Shown here one piece after another: positions 39,531 through 49,099 of a DNA stretch of 60,529 bases. The DNA comes from Marinobacterium jannaschii DSM 6295 (GTDB taxonomy: Bacteria > Pseudomonadota > Gammaproteobacteria > Pseudomonadales > Balneatricaceae). How positions within the stretch are numbered: position 1 is the first letter of the stretch; each line of letters begins with the position of its first letter. The stretch is taken from NCBI RefSeq assembly GCF_000620085.1, contig NZ_JHVJ01000032.1:1-60529 (forward strand), written 5' to 3'. The position numbers and the translations under genes were made by a program. The notes below the pieces were generated by a model. It was given only the letters and a program-made list of their open reading frames with translations. It searched no databases and was not told where the DNA came from.

Positions 39531-40307
39531 TCACTTGTTCTTCCACTGAGGTTCGCGCTTCTCGAGGAATGCGTTTACGCCTTCACGCTGATCTTCGGTA
39601 TGGAACAGTTTCACAAACAGCTCGCGTTCCAGAATATAGCCCTGATTCCAGTGATTGCTGCGATTTTGCTGAATCAGCTCTTTGCAGGCTGACACCGCAA
39701 CCGGGCTTTGCTGCTCGGCCATTTTTGCCATTTCCAGCGCTTTCTCAAATGCCTGACCGGTAGGAACGACCTCTTCTACCAGGCCAATCTCCAGCGCTTT
39801 AGCGGCTTTAACCCGCTCGCCCAGCAGGATCATGCGTTTGGTCCAGGCCTCGCCCACCAGCATGGTCAGGTTTTGCGTACCACCGGCACAAGGCAACAAA
39901 CCGACTTTGGCTTCCGGCAGCGCCATCTGCACCTGTTCTTCTGCAACGCGAATATCGCAGGCCAGCGCCACTTCCAGACCGCCCCCCATCGCCCAGCCAT
40001 TGATCGCGGCAATAGACACACCACGGAAGCGTGACAAAGCCTCGAAAGCCTCGCCAAAGTAACGGGACATATCACCGGCAACAGCCCGATCGCCCTCGGC
40101 AAACAGGTTCAGATCAGCACCGGCGGAGAAGAACTTCTCGCTGTCACTCTTGATGACCAGGCTGTAGATCTCCATATCCCGGTTCAGCTCGTCGACCAGT
40201 GTTGCCAGCCCCTGCAGGCTCTCTGCAGTCCAGGTATTAGCCGGCGGATTATTCATCGTAATAATCGCAATGTGGCCCTGTTTTTCGACGATCAGCTTGT
40301 CTGTCAT
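39531..40307 (-). CDS. Enoyl-CoA hydratase (probable methacrylyl-CoA hydratase)
   Basis: A 258-aa crotonase. The oxyanion-hole segments are KFFSAGADLNLFAEGD and AINGWAMGGGLEVALACDIRVAEE; PEAKVGLLPCAGGTQNL follows with the expected catalytic Glu. In a valine operon it should hydrate methacrylyl-CoA to 3-hydroxyisobutyryl-CoA. GGAGATAAATC precedes the start; 22 bases separate it from the acyl-CoA dehydrogenase stop. Confidence 0.88.
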   Translation of the reverse strand: MTDKLIVEKQGHIAIITMNNPPANTWTAESLQGLATLVDELNRDMEIYSLVIKSDSEKFFSAGADLNLFAEGDRAVAGDMSRYFGEAFEALSRFRGVSIAAINGWAMGGGLEVALACDIRVAEEQVQMALPEAKVGLLPCAGGTQNLTMLVGEAWTKRMILLGERVKAAKALEIGLVEEVVPTGQAFEKALEMAKMAEQQSPVAVSACKELIQQNRSNHWNQGYILERELFVKLFHTEDQREGVNAFLEKREPQWKNK

Positions 40308-40329
40308 GATTTATCTCCGTCAGAATCCG

Positions 40330-41487
40330 TTACAGAATGTCGGCCGCGTCCTGCATCAGCAGGCGACGGGCAACAATGACACGCATAATTTCATTGGTGC
40401 CTTCAAGGATGCGGTGAACCCGGTTGTCGCGCACATAGCGTTCCATCGGGTACTCTTTGATATAGCCATTACCACCAAAGATCTGCAGTGCTTCATCGCA
40501 GATATTGAAGCAGACGTCGGTGGCATAGCGTTTCGCCATAGCACAGTAGGTGGTGCGGTCAGGATGCTTGTTATCAAGCTTGCTGGCGGCCAGCCTTACC
40601 ATCTGGCGGGCTGCAACCAGCTCCGTCGCCATATCGGCAAGCTTAAACTGCAGCGCCTGAAAGTTAGCCAATTCCTTACCGAACTGCTTGCGCTCATGCA
40701 TATATTCGGTGGCGCGGTTCAGGGCGGCCTGGGCGGTGCCCACGGAGCAGGTGGCAATGTTTATACGCCCACCATCCAGTCCCATCATCGCGAATTTGAA
40801 GCCATCGCCCTCGTTACCCAGCAGGGCCTCTTCGGGGATCACAACGTCTTCAAAGGTAATCATTCGTGTAGGCTGACTGTTCCAGCCCATCTTATCCTCT
40901 TTACGCCCATAGACGATCCCTTCGGATTTAGCGTCTACTGCGAAAGCCGAGATACCTTTCGGTCCTTCGCCACCGGTACGGGCCATCACAACCAGTACAT
41001 CGGTCGCACCGGCACCTGAGATAAAGATCTTGCTGCCGTTGAGGATATATTTGTCACCGTCTTTGCGGGCGGTGGTTTTAAGTGATGCCGCATCAGATCC
41101 GGCATTGGGTTCGGTCAGGCAGTAAGATCCCAGCAACTGACCACTGGCAAGGCCTTCGCACCAGCGTTCACGGGTGGTTTCATTACCAAAACTGGCGACC
41201 ATCCAGCTCACCATATTATGGATGGTGATAAAGGCGGTGGTAGAGGTACAGCCCTGTGCCAGCTGCTCGAAAATAATGCTGGAATCCAGTCGACTCAGTT
41301 CCAGACCACCCTGCGCTTCCGGTGTATAGAGTCCACAAAAGCCCAGTTCGCCTGCTTTCTGCAGTACCTCGACCGGAAAGACCTGCTTTTCGTCCCACTC
41401 AGCCGCATGGGGTTCCATCTCATTCTGTGCAAAAGCACGCGCCATATCGGCAAATGCAACCTGATCTTCGTTCAGTTCGAAATCCAT
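40330..41487 (-). CDS. Acyl-CoA dehydrogenase (probable isobutyryl-CoA dehydrogenase)
   Basis: A 385-aa FAD enzyme. YCLTEPNAGSDAASLKT and KIFISGAGATDVLVVMART are flavin-site motifs. HRILEGTNEIMR carries the catalytic glutamate at the position used by isobutyryl- and short-chain acyl-CoA dehydrogenases. Context makes isobutyryl-CoA the likely substrate. The ATG at 41487 has GGAGAGGGCA just upstream; an extended frame to 41547 overlaps a terminator hairpin and is rejected. It is the second gene of the mmsA-led cluster. Confidence 0.88.
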   Translation of the reverse strand: MDFELNEDQVAFADMARAFAQNEMEPHAAEWDEKQVFPVEVLQKAGELGFCGLYTPEAQGGLELSRLDSSIIFEQLAQGCTSTTAFITIHNMVSWMVASFGNETTRERWCEGLASGQLLGSYCLTEPNAGSDAASLKTTARKDGDKYILNGSKIFISGAGATDVLVVMARTGGEGPKGISAFAVDAKSEGIVYGRKEDKMGWNSQPTRMITFEDVVIPEEALLGNEGDGFKFAMMGLDGGRINIATCSVGTAQAALNRATEYMHERKQFGKELANFQALQFKLADMATELVAARQMVRLAASKLDNKHPDRTTYCAMAKRYATDVCFNICDEALQIFGGNGYIKEYPMERYVRDNRVHRILEGTNEIMRVIVARRLLMQDAADIL

Positions 41488-41507
41488 TGCCCTCTCCTGA
41501 ATTCTTA

Positions 41508-41542
41508 TTGTTGAAAAAGGGCCGCCCTGATGGGCGGCCCTT
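41508..41542 (-). terminator. Terminator or attenuator after mmsA
   Basis: An 11-bp GC-rich stem AAGGGCCGCCC / GGGCGGCCCTT with a 4-base loop is followed by TTTTTC on the minus strand, 15 bases after the mmsA stop. The downstream genes continue in the same direction, so it probably lowers rather than abolishes read-through, or an internal promoter exists. Confidence 0.75.
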
Positions 41543-41556
41543 GTCATCCCGCTGAA

Positions 41557-43050
41557 TTACTTCAGGGTAATGGTGGTGTTAACACCGGTATCGATATCGT
41601 CTTCAAACCAACGTGCAGTGACCGTCTTGGTCTCTGTGTAGAAACGCACCGCCTGCTTACCGTAAGCATGCTGGTCGCCATAGAAGGATTTTCTCCAGCC
41701 AGTGAAAGAGAACATTGGCAGAGGCACTGGTACAGGTACGTTAATACCCACCTGACCGACTTTGATTTCGTGCTGGTACTTACGCGCCGCGGCACCGGAA
41801 GCGGTAAACATGGAGGTACCGTTACCGTATGGGTTGTTATTTACCAGCTCAATCGCCTCTTCCAGAGTATCGACTTCCAGCGCGATCAATACCGGGCCAA
41901 AGATCTCTTCCTGATAGATCGACATATCAGTGGTTACGTTGCGGAACATTGTCGGGCCAACCCAGTTACCATCAGGGTAACCTTCGACCACACACTCGGA
42001 ACCATCAAGGATACATTCAGCGCCGGCATCTTTACCTTCCTGAATGAAATTCAGTACACGCTCGCGTGCCTGTGGGTTAATCTGAGGACCGTAACCCGCT
42101 TCAGGATCATCCCATGCCCCCGGGCGTACCTTAGCCAGCGCATCGCGCACTTCAGGAATCCACTCACGGGCTTCACCGACAAATACGGCAACCGAAATAG
42201 CCATGCAGCGCTGACCGGCAGCACCGACAGAAGCACCCGCGATGCTGTTAACCACCTGGTTTTTCTGCGCGTCCGGCATGATAACCATATGGTTTTTAGC
42301 GCCAGCAAATGCCTGTACGCGTTTCATCTGGGCAGTACCGGTGCGATAGATATGCTCACCGACGTTAACAGATCCGACAAAAGAGATAGCCGGCGTATCT
42401 TCATGGTTCAGCAGCTGATCGACCACTTCCTTCTGACCGTGAACAACCTGCAGCAGTCCCGCTGGCGCACCGGCCTGCTGGAACAGTTCAGCAAGACGCA
42501 TCGGTGTCAGTGGATCCTGCTCAGAAGGCTTCAGGACAAAAGTGTTACCGCAGGCAATGGCCATCGGGAACATCCAAAGCGGGATCATGGCCGGGAAGTT
42601 GAAAGGCGTGATACCTACACAGACGCCCAGAGGCTGAGTGATGCTGTAGCAGTCAATTTTACGGGCCACGTTCTCGACCGTTTCGCCCATGCTCAGGGAA
42701 GCAATGTTGCAGGCATGCTCAACCACTTCGATACCGCGCCATACATCGCCCTTGGCGTCATCGAAGGTTTTGCCCGTTTCCTGAGAGATCAGCTTGGCAA
42801 GCTCATCGTGGTTTTCTTTCAGCAGCGCCTGATAGCGCAGCATCAGACGGGCACGTTCACCGACCGGAGTTTCTTTCCAGGTTTCAAAAGCAGCTTTTGC
42901 CGCAGCCACAGCCTGTTCTACTTCTGCTTCAGTTGCACATGGCGCCTGAGCAATCACTTCCTGTGTGGCCGGGTTCGTTACCGGAACCCATTTCTCTGTT
43001 GCACTGTTAACGAGTTCGCCGTTGATGAGTAGAGGTACTTGCTGAGTCAT
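41557..43050 (-). CDS. mmsA: Methylmalonate-semialdehyde dehydrogenase (CoA-acylating)
   Basis: A 497-aa aldehyde dehydrogenase that converts methylmalonate semialdehyde to propionyl-CoA and CO2. Catalytic cysteine lies in [17 protein letters not shown], and [20 protein letters not shown] with [16 protein letters not shown] is the MmsA-specific C-terminal region. First gene of the valine cluster and divergent from an AraC regulator, as in Pseudomonas mmsR-mmsAB. AGGTAAAGC precedes the start. Confidence 0.95.
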   Translation of the reverse strand: MTQQVPLLINGELVNSATEKWVPVTNPATQEVIAQAPCATEAEVEQAVAAAKAAFETWKETPVGERARLMLRYQALLKENHDELAKLISQETGKTFDDAKGDVWRGIEVVEHACNIASLSMGETVENVARKIDCYSITQPLGVCVGITPFNFPAMIPLWMFPMAIACGNTFVLKPSEQDPLTPMRLAELFQQAGAPAGLLQVVHGQKEVVDQLLNHEDTPAISFVGSVNVGEHIYRTGTAQMKRVQAFAGAKNHMVIMPDAQKNQVVNSIAGASVGAAGQRCMAISVAVFVGEAREWIPEVRDALAKVRPGAWDDPEAGYGPQINPQARERVLNFIQEGKDAGAECILDGSECVVEGYPDGNWVGPTMFRNVTTDMSIYQEEIFGPVLIALEVDTLEEAIELVNNNPYGNGTSMFTASGAAARKYQHEIKVGQVGINVPVPVPLPMFSFTGWRKSFYGDQHAYGKQAVRFYTETKTVTARWFEDDIDTGVNTTITLK

Positions 43051-43232
43051 TGCTTTACCTGACCTGTGTTTGTTGTTATTCGGGTTAAGACAACTTTGTC
43101 TGTTTCAGTCACAGTCTTAAGTTACAACTATTTTTACCATGCACCCTGTGTTCTCAGGATTGATAATGTTGCTCTATTGATGGACTATATTGCGAATATA
43201 TAAGCAGTTTCCCTTATACATAGGTCTCATAT
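43051..43232. promoter_or_regulatory. Divergent mmsA/mmsR promoter region
   Basis: 182 bases between the two start codons must contain both promoters and the MmsR binding sites. Repeated AT-rich TATATT/TATATA boxes (about 43185-43203) precede mmsR. No operator repeat is clear by eye. Confidence 0.5.
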
Positions 43233-44147
43233 ATGAGCACACCATCGAGCTGGCCACTTCCCCCCGAGAGCATTCGTTTCGTCTTGCCGCAGCGCATCAT
43301 CCGCCAGCTTGAGGAACACCCCCTCAGCAGTGGCCTCTATCCTCTCGGAGCCGGCTACTACAAAAAAGCAGCCGATCATCAGATGAGTCGCACGGAACAT
43401 GACGACCAGTTACTGATCTACTGCCTTGAAGGCGAAGGCCGAATGAGCCTGGATAAGCAGACAATTCGCGTCAAAAGTGGCGACATCCTGCTACTCCCGC
43501 GCGGCAAAGCCCACAAATATCAGGCGCTGAGTAAAGACCCCTGGACCATCTACTGGGTGCACTTCGATGGTCATCACGCCGATGACTTCATGCAGCACCT
43601 GCTTCCGGGCGGAAACAGTATCAGCAGTTTTAAAATATCGCTGGGTTATCACTCACGTCTGGTATCTGATTTTGAGACCCTGCTGGAAACCCGAAGGGCC
43701 AGCTACAACCTCAATGCCTACCTCTTTGCCGCCAACCAGCTGCGGCAGATCCTGTCACATATTGCTGTATTAGGCCCCCTCGCCCGACAACGTGCAGCAG
43801 GCGAATCACTGGATCTGGAGAAGATCCACAGCCTGATGCAATCCCATGTCCACGAGCAACTTGATCTGGAAACACTGGCCGAAGCCAGCAACCTCTCCAA
43901 GTATCACTTCGTCAAAAAATATAAGGAGCTGACCGGCACCACCCCGATCAATCACTTTATCCACCTGAAAATCGAACGCGCCTGTCACCTGCTGGACGCT
44001 TCCAGCCAGAGTATTGGTGAAATCGCCTTCGCGGTTGGCTACGAAGATGCTTACTACTTCTCCCGGATTTTCAAGAAGATGATGGGAGTATCACCCAGCC
44101 AGTATCGCAATATGCGCCTGGGTACCTATCCCTACAAACCGCGCTAA
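43233..44147 (+). CDS. mmsR: AraC family regulator, probable MmsR
   Basis: A 304-aa activator with an N-terminal cupin-like ligand domain (LLIYCLEGEGRMSLDKQTIRVKSGD, residues about 55-90) and two C-terminal helix-turn-helix units (LETLAEASNLSKYHFVKKY; SIGEIAFAVGYEDAYYFSRIF). It is divergent from mmsA, the same arrangement as MmsR in Pseudomonas aeruginosa, so it probably activates the valine cluster in response to a pathway intermediate. The ligand is not determined. Confidence 0.85.
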   Translation: MSTPSSWPLPPESIRFVLPQRIIRQLEEHPLSSGLYPLGAGYYKKAADHQMSRTEHDDQLLIYCLEGEGRMSLDKQTIRVKSGDILLLPRGKAHKYQALSKDPWTIYWVHFDGHHADDFMQHLLPGGNSISSFKISLGYHSRLVSDFETLLETRRASYNLNAYLFAANQLRQILSHIAVLGPLARQRAAGESLDLEKIHSLMQSHVHEQLDLETLAEASNLSKYHFVKKYKELTGTTPINHFIHLKIERACHLLDASSQSIGEIAFAVGYEDAYYFSRIFKKMMGVSPSQYRNMRLGTYPYKPR

Positions 44148-44162
44148 CTCTCCGAACAAACA

Positions 44163-44189
44163 GGCTGCGCGTGAAAAACACACGCAGCC
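44163..44189. terminator. Hairpin between convergent mmsR and thiolase genes
   Basis: GGCTGCGCGTG and CACACGCAGCC (11 bp with one G-U pair on the minus strand) enclose five A/T, but no strong T-run follows on either strand. It is a probable weak bidirectional terminator. Confidence 0.5.
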
Positions 44190-44195
44190 CTGTTA

Positions 44196-45377
44196 TCAGA
44201 TCATCTCGACAGCGACTGCAGTCGCCTCACCGCCCCCGATGCACAGCGATGCCACACCTTTCTTCTTACCCAACTGCTGCAGTGCATAAAGCAATGTGAC
44301 CAGAATGCGCGAGCCACTGGAACCGATAGGATGCCCCAGGGCGCAGGCTCCGCCATGAATATTGACCTTCTCCTCATCCAGCCCCAGCTCACTGATCGCC
44401 AGCATGGACACTACAGCGAAGGCTTCATTGATCTCATAAAGATCAACCTCATCTTTAGTCCAGCCTGCTTTATCCAATACTTTTTGCACCGCACCGATTG
44501 GTGCTATGGTGAACTCAGCCGGTAACTGTGCATGGGTAGAATGAGCAACAATGCGCGCCATTGGCGTCAGACCGCGCGCCTTCGCTTCAGACTCCCGCAT
44601 CAGAATCAGTGCAGATCCACCATCTGAGATTGAACTGGCGTTGGCCGCCGTGACCGTACCATCCTTCTTAAAAGCCGGCTTCAATGTACGGATCTTATCC
44701 ATACGGGCATTACCCGGCTGCTCGTCCGTATCGACGATCTGCTCACCCTTGCGGGTCTTAACCGTTACGGCTGCGATCTCATCTCTGAAACTGCCGGATT
44801 CAATCGCTGACTGCGCTTTCTGCAGCGACGCAATCGCAAAGTCGTCCATCGCTTCGCGGGTCACATTAAACTGATCGGCCGACTGCTGAGCAAACGCCCC
44901 CATCAAGCCACCTTCGTAAGCATCTTCCAGGCCGTCGAAAAACATATGATCGATAACCTGACCGTGGCCCATCCGCATACCACCACGTGCTTTAGGCAAT
45001 AGGTACGGGGACTGACTCATATTCTCCATACCACCAGCAGCCATTACATTGGCACTGCCGGCAAGAATCTGGTCATGGGCCAGCATGACCGCCTTCATAC
45101 CGGAACCACACATCTTGTTGACAGTGGTCGCACCCGCCGCGTCCGGAATACCGGCTGCCCGGGAAGCCTGACGGGCCGGGGCCTGCCCCAGACCTGCTGG
45201 CAGTACGCACCCCATCACCACCTCGTCGACCTGGGCAGCCTCAATGCCTGCGCGTTCAATCGCAGCCCTGATAGCTGTCGCACATAGCTCAGGGGCCCGG
45301 ACATCAGCCAGTGAACCCATCATGCCACCCATCGGCGTACGCGCCGCCCCTACAATTACCACTGCATCTTGCGTCAT
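44196..45377 (-). CDS. atoB: Acetyl-CoA acetyltransferase (thiolase)
   Basis: A 393-aa degradative or biosynthetic thiolase II. Nucleophile C90 in VNKMCGSGMKAVML, then NEAFAVV, GGACALGHPIGSSGSRI and the C-terminal CIGGGEATAV block. It cleaves acetoacetyl-CoA to two acetyl-CoA. It is divergent from liuR, and a LiuR-type palindrome lies 32 bases upstream of its start, so it is probably part of the leucine regulon. It would process acetoacetyl-CoA derived from HMG-CoA lyase. Confidence 0.92.
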   Translation of the reverse strand: MTQDAVVIVGAARTPMGGMMGSLADVRAPELCATAIRAAIERAGIEAAQVDEVVMGCVLPAGLGQAPARQASRAAGIPDAAGATTVNKMCGSGMKAVMLAHDQILAGSANVMAAGGMENMSQSPYLLPKARGGMRMGHGQVIDHMFFDGLEDAYEGGLMGAFAQQSADQFNVTREAMDDFAIASLQKAQSAIESGSFRDEIAAVTVKTRKGEQIVDTDEQPGNARMDKIRTLKPAFKKDGTVTAANASSISDGGSALILMRESEAKARGLTPMARIVAHSTHAQLPAEFTIAPIGAVQKVLDKAGWTKDEVDLYEINEAFAVVSMLAISELGLDEEKVNIHGGACALGHPIGSSGSRILVTLLYALQQLGKKKGVASLCIGGGEATAVAVEMI

Positions 45378-45408
45378 TAGCTGCCACCCTGAGTTCGTCT
45401 ATAGTTAC

Positions 45409-45425
45409 TTTAACGTTAACGTAAA
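45409..45425 (-). promoter_or_regulatory. LiuR-type operator upstream of the thiolase
   Basis: TTTAACGTTAACGTAAA contains the perfect 10-base palindrome ACGTTAACGT and closely resembles the known LiuR consensus of TTTACGT and ACGTAAA arms. It sits 32 bases upstream of the thiolase start codon. Binding is inferred. Confidence 0.7.
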
Positions 45426-45691
45426 CTAGCAGATATTTTTCCAGATCACCATGCAACACAGCATCAAAGCCGGAGGAAAGCCTTTCGCTAGCGAACTGGA
45501 TAAGCTCCCGCTTCTATGTCGACAACTTGCTATGACTGCCGCCTTCAGGCAACAAAAAATAGGGGATTTCATCTAATACTTTAGTACCAAGCAGCTTGAA
45601 AAATTATCTAAGACATCAAAAGTCCTTTTTAAACAACGGGTTAAATACAAAGCCCCTGAATATGGTAAAATCTATTCGTCACAAACCATGC

Positions 45692-45707
45692 TTTACGTTT
45701 ACGTAAA
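45692..45707 (+). promoter_or_regulatory. LiuR operator upstream of liuR
   Basis: TTTACGTTTACGTAAA has perfect 7-base inverted arms with a 2-base centre, the expected MerR/LiuR operator form, 40 bases before the liuR start. Its position fits autoregulation of liuR-liuABCDE. Confidence 0.8.
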
Positions 45708-45747
45708 CTTACTTTAGGCTAATCACTAACAAACGGCAGTACTATTT

Positions 45748-46155
45748 ATGACCACAAACACGACCTACAGTATCAGCGAGCTTGCATCGGAGTTTGATGT
45801 AACCACCCGCAGCATCCGGTTTTATGAAGACCAGGGCCTGCTTTCGCCTACCCGGCGGGGCCAGACCCGGATCTACAGCCGTCAGGACAGGGTCAGGTTA
45901 AAACTGATATTGCGTGGCAAGCGACTGGGATTCTCTCTGGCAGAAACCCGGGACCTGTTCGCCTTGTGGGACGAAACCAGTAGCGGCAGTACAAAACAGC
46001 TCAGACTGATGCTGGATAAGATTGCCGAAAAGCAAGCCGGACTGGAGCAGCAGCTAAAAGACATTGCTCAGGTTCAGCTTGAACTGGAGAGCGCCGAAGC
46101 GCGCTGCCGTGAAGCACTTACTGAACTGGAACGACAAAAACAACAAGCCGGGTAA
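45748..46155 (+). CDS. liuR: MerR family transcriptional regulator LiuR
   Basis: A 135-aa MerR protein. The winged-helix DNA-binding part (SISELASEFDVTTRSIRFYEDQGLLSPTRRG, residues about 6-36 in two short blocks) is followed by a coiled-coil dimer helix (LEQQLKDIAQVQLELESAEA). It lacks the cysteines of metal-sensing MerR proteins. Its place ahead of liuABCDE and the palindrome upstream identify it as LiuR, controller of leucine/isovalerate catabolism in many gammaproteobacteria. Confidence 0.9.
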   Translation: MTTNTTYSISELASEFDVTTRSIRFYEDQGLLSPTRRGQTRIYSRQDRVRLKLILRGKRLGFSLAETRDLFALWDETSSGSTKQLRLMLDKIAEKQAGLEQQLKDIAQVQLELESAEARCREALTELERQKQQAG

Positions 46156-46207
46156 ACGCCGTAACTCTCTTAGCGTGCGATTGCGATGGCAAAGTTAAGG
46201 TGACTTT

Positions 46208-47374
46208 ATGATCTCTCAATACTCAGAGCTGAACTTTGGCCTTGGTGAAACCTACGATATGCTGCGCGATCAGGTAAATGCCTTCGCCGCATCCGAGATT
46301 GCGCCCCGCGCCGAACAGATCGACCAGGAAAACGAGTTCCCTAACGACCTGTGGCGTAAGTTTGGTGAGATGGGCCTGCTGGGTATCACCGTTAAGGAAG
46401 AATATGGCGGTGTTGATATGGGCTACCTGGCTCACATCATTGCCATGGAAGAGATCAGTCGCGCATCCGCCTCAGTCGGCCTCTCCTACGGCGCACACTC
46501 CAACCTCTGCGTTAACCAGATTCACCGCAATGGTTCCGAGGAGCAAAAACATAAATACCTGCCCAAGCTGATCAGCGGCGAACATATCGGCGCCCTGGCA
46601 ATGTCAGAGCCAAACGCAGGTTCTGACGTGGTTTCGATGAAACTGCATGCCCGCGACAATGGTGATCACTACCTGCTGAACGGCAACAAGATGTGGATCA
46701 CCAACGGCCCCGACGCCCATACCTATGTGATCTACGCCAAAACTGATGTAACGGCCGGCCCACGTGGCATCACTGCATTTATCGTCGAGCGCGATTTCCC
46801 GGGCTTCTCCCGCCACCAGAAACTCGACAAACTGGGTATGCGCGGCTCTAACACCTGTGAGCTGGTATTTGAAGACTGCCCGGTACCGAAGGAAAACATC
46901 CTGGGCGAGCTGAACGGCGGCGTCAAAGTACTGATGAGCGGCCTCGACTACGAGCGCCTGGTCCTGGCTGGCGGCCCGCTGGGTATTATGCGCGCCACTA
47001 TGGATATCGCGGTTCCTTACATCCGTGACCGCAAGCAGTTTGGTCAGGCTATCGGTGAGTTCGAACTGGTTCAGGGCAAGATTGCCGACATGTACACCCA
47101 GATGAATGCCTCCCGCTCTTACACTTATATGGTGGCCCAGTCCGCTATGCGCGGAGAGACCAGCCGCAAAGACTGCGCCGGCGTCATCCTCTATACCGCT
47201 GAAGTTGCAACCAAGATGGCACTGGATGCAATCCAGCTTCTCGGCGGCAACGGCTACATCAATGAGTTCGCAACGGGTCGCCTGCTGCGCGATGCCAAGC
47301 TCTACGAGATCGGCGCGGGCACTTCCGAGATCCGTCGCATGCTGATTGGTCGGGAACTGTTCCTGAACAAGTAA
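46208..47374 (+). CDS. liuA: Isovaleryl-CoA dehydrogenase
   Basis: A 388-aa FAD acyl-CoA dehydrogenase, first step of the liu pathway. The isovaleryl signature is present: catalytic glutamate in [15 protein letters not shown]. The usual C-terminal Glu position is replaced by Ala in [12 protein letters not shown], as in known isovaleryl-CoA dehydrogenases. [16 protein letters not shown] and [18 protein letters not shown] are flavin motifs. It starts 52 bases after liuR. Confidence 0.95.
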   Translation: MISQYSELNFGLGETYDMLRDQVNAFAASEIAPRAEQIDQENEFPNDLWRKFGEMGLLGITVKEEYGGVDMGYLAHIIAMEEISRASASVGLSYGAHSNLCVNQIHRNGSEEQKHKYLPKLISGEHIGALAMSEPNAGSDVVSMKLHARDNGDHYLLNGNKMWITNGPDAHTYVIYAKTDVTAGPRGITAFIVERDFPGFSRHQKLDKLGMRGSNTCELVFEDCPVPKENILGELNGGVKVLMSGLDYERLVLAGGPLGIMRATMDIAVPYIRDRKQFGQAIGEFELVQGKIADMYTQMNASRSYTYMVAQSAMRGETSRKDCAGVILYTAEVATKMALDAIQLLGGNGYINEFATGRLLRDAKLYEIGAGTSEIRRMLIGRELFLNK

Positions 47375-47383
47375 ACAGCGGCG

Positions 47384-47434
47384 TGCGGCCTTAAGGCCGC
47401 TCCCTCCATGCCGTACCCGTGCAGTGGGTGCGGC
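47384..47434. repeat. Two hairpins between liuA and liuB
   Basis: The perfect palindrome GCGGCCTTAAGGCCGC (47384-47399) is followed by a 9-bp hairpin, GCCGTACCC / GGGTGCGGC with one G-U pair (47410-47434). No T-run follows. These look like intercistronic mRNA structures similar to those in the mmsB-prpE gap. Confidence 0.6.
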
Positions 47435-47481
47435 AATCAGAACCGAGACTCATAACAATATTACGGTTGAGAGGATCTCCC

Positions 47482-49089
47482 ATGGCTGTATTGCAGACTA
47501 AAGTAAACCCACGCGCCGAGGATTACATCGCCCGCTTTGACGCGATGAGCGACGCTGTTAACGATCTCAAAGACAAGGTCGCTACGATTGAACAGGGCGG
47601 CGGCCCTTCCTACCAGGAACGCCATCTGTCCCGGGGCAAGCTACTGCCTCGTGAACGCATCAATGGCCTGCTTGATGAAGGCTCAGCCTTTCTCGAACTG
47701 TCTCAGCTGGCAGCCTACAAGGTCTACGACGATGTCGTACCTGCAGCAGGCATCATCGCCGGTATCGGCCGCGTCAGCGGTGTCGAATGCATGATTATTG
47801 CCAACGATGCCACCGTCAAAGGCGGCACCTACTACCCGCTGACAGTTAAGAAGCATCTCCGCGCCCAGGAGATCGCCGAGCAGAACAACCTGCCCTGTAT
47901 CTATCTGGTGGACTCCGGCGGTGCCAACCTGCCCCAGCAGGACGATGTTTTCCCGGATCGCGATCACTTCGGCCGGATCTTCTACAACCAGGCCAGAATG
48001 TCTGCCAAAGGCATTCCACAGATCGCCGTAGTAATGGGTCTATGTACTGCAGGCGGTGCCTATGTACCGGCAATGGCGGATGAGTCGATCATCGTCAAGC
48101 AGCAGGGGACGATCTTCCTGGCCGGACCGCCGCTGGTTAAAGCCGCCACCGGAGAAGTGGTATCCGCCGAAGACCTTGGCGGTGCTGATGTGCACTGTAA
48201 AACATCCGGTGTTGCCGACCACTACGCCGAAAATGACCAGCATGCTCTGCAGATCGCACGCACCTGCGTTGCCAACCTGAACCGCCGCAAAGAGGTCGGC
48301 CTGAACATCCGCCCGCCTGCCGAGCCACTTTATCCGGCAGAAGAGATATACGGGATTGTCGGCACCGATCTGAAAAAACCGTTTGATGTCCGCGAAGTTA
48401 TCGCCCGCATTGTCGATGGCTCAGAATTCGACGAATTCAAAAAGCTCTACGGTACAACGCTGGTGACCGGATTCGCCCGCATTTTTGGCTACCCTGTCGG
48501 CATCATCGCCAATAACGGCATCCTGTTCGGTGACTCTGCCCAGAAAGGGGCTCACTTTATCGAGCTGTGCTGCCAGCGCAAAATCCCTCTGCTGTTCCTG
48601 CAGAACATCACCGGATTTATGGTCGGCCAGAAAGCCGAATCAGAAGGTATCGCCAAGCACGGAGCCAAGATGGTGACAGCCGTCGCCTGTGCCGACGTGC
48701 CTAAGCTGACCGTACTGATTGGCGGCTCTTTCGGCGCCGGTAACTACGGCATGTGCGGCCGCGCCTACAGCCCTGACTTCCTCTGGATGTGGCCTAATGC
48801 CCGGATCTCGGTTATGGGTGGCGAACAGGCCGCAGGCGTCCTGGCAACCGTTAAGCGTGACGGTATGGAGCGCAAAGGCGAGCAGTGGTCCGCTGACGAT
48901 GAACAGGCATTTAAGCAGCCGATCATCGACACCTATGAACACCAGGGCCACCCCTATTATGCCAGTGCCCGCCTCTGGGACGATGGCGTCATCGATCCGG
49001 CCCAGACCCGCGAAGTGGTTGGCATGGGACTTTCTGCTGCGCTTAACAAGCCCGTCGCCGAAACCCGCTTCGGCGTGTTCCGGATGTAA
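47482..49089 (+). CDS. liuB: Methylcrotonyl-CoA carboxylase beta (carboxyltransferase) subunit
   Basis: A 535-aa carboxyltransferase. It contains [38 protein letters not shown] and [17 protein letters not shown], the acyl-CoA and biotin pocket motifs of methylcrotonyl-CoA carboxylase. The ATG at 47482 has GAGAGGA upstream; the longer frame from 47419 crosses a hairpin. It works with LiuD to carboxylate 3-methylcrotonyl-CoA. Confidence 0.95.
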   Translation: MAVLQTKVNPRAEDYIARFDAMSDAVNDLKDKVATIEQGGGPSYQERHLSRGKLLPRERINGLLDEGSAFLELSQLAAYKVYDDVVPAAGIIAGIGRVSGVECMIIANDATVKGGTYYPLTVKKHLRAQEIAEQNNLPCIYLVDSGGANLPQQDDVFPDRDHFGRIFYNQARMSAKGIPQIAVVMGLCTAGGAYVPAMADESIIVKQQGTIFLAGPPLVKAATGEVVSAEDLGGADVHCKTSGVADHYAENDQHALQIARTCVANLNRRKEVGLNIRPPAEPLYPAEEIYGIVGTDLKKPFDVREVIARIVDGSEFDEFKKLYGTTLVTGFARIFGYPVGIIANNGILFGDSAQKGAHFIELCCQRKIPLLFLQNITGFMVGQKAESEGIAKHGAKMVTAVACADVPKLTVLIGGSFGAGNYGMCGRAYSPDFLWMWPNARISVMGGEQAAGVLATVKRDGMERKGEQWSADDEQAFKQPIIDTYEHQGHPYYASARLWDDGVIDPAQTREVVGMGLSAALNKPVAETRFGVFRM

Positions 49090-49099
49090 GGAGATGACC

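Larger units (their letters stand above)
45378..45747. other. Divergent thiolase/liuR regulatory region
   Basis: This 370-base gap contains no supported gene. It holds two LiuR-type sites (listed separately), one near each divergent start codon, with about 270 bases of AT-rich sequence between them. Confidence 0.6.

Noticed and set aside
41530-43032. A 500-codon frame antisense to mmsA
   Set aside because: Same shadow effect as above; MmsA is unmistakable on the minus strand.
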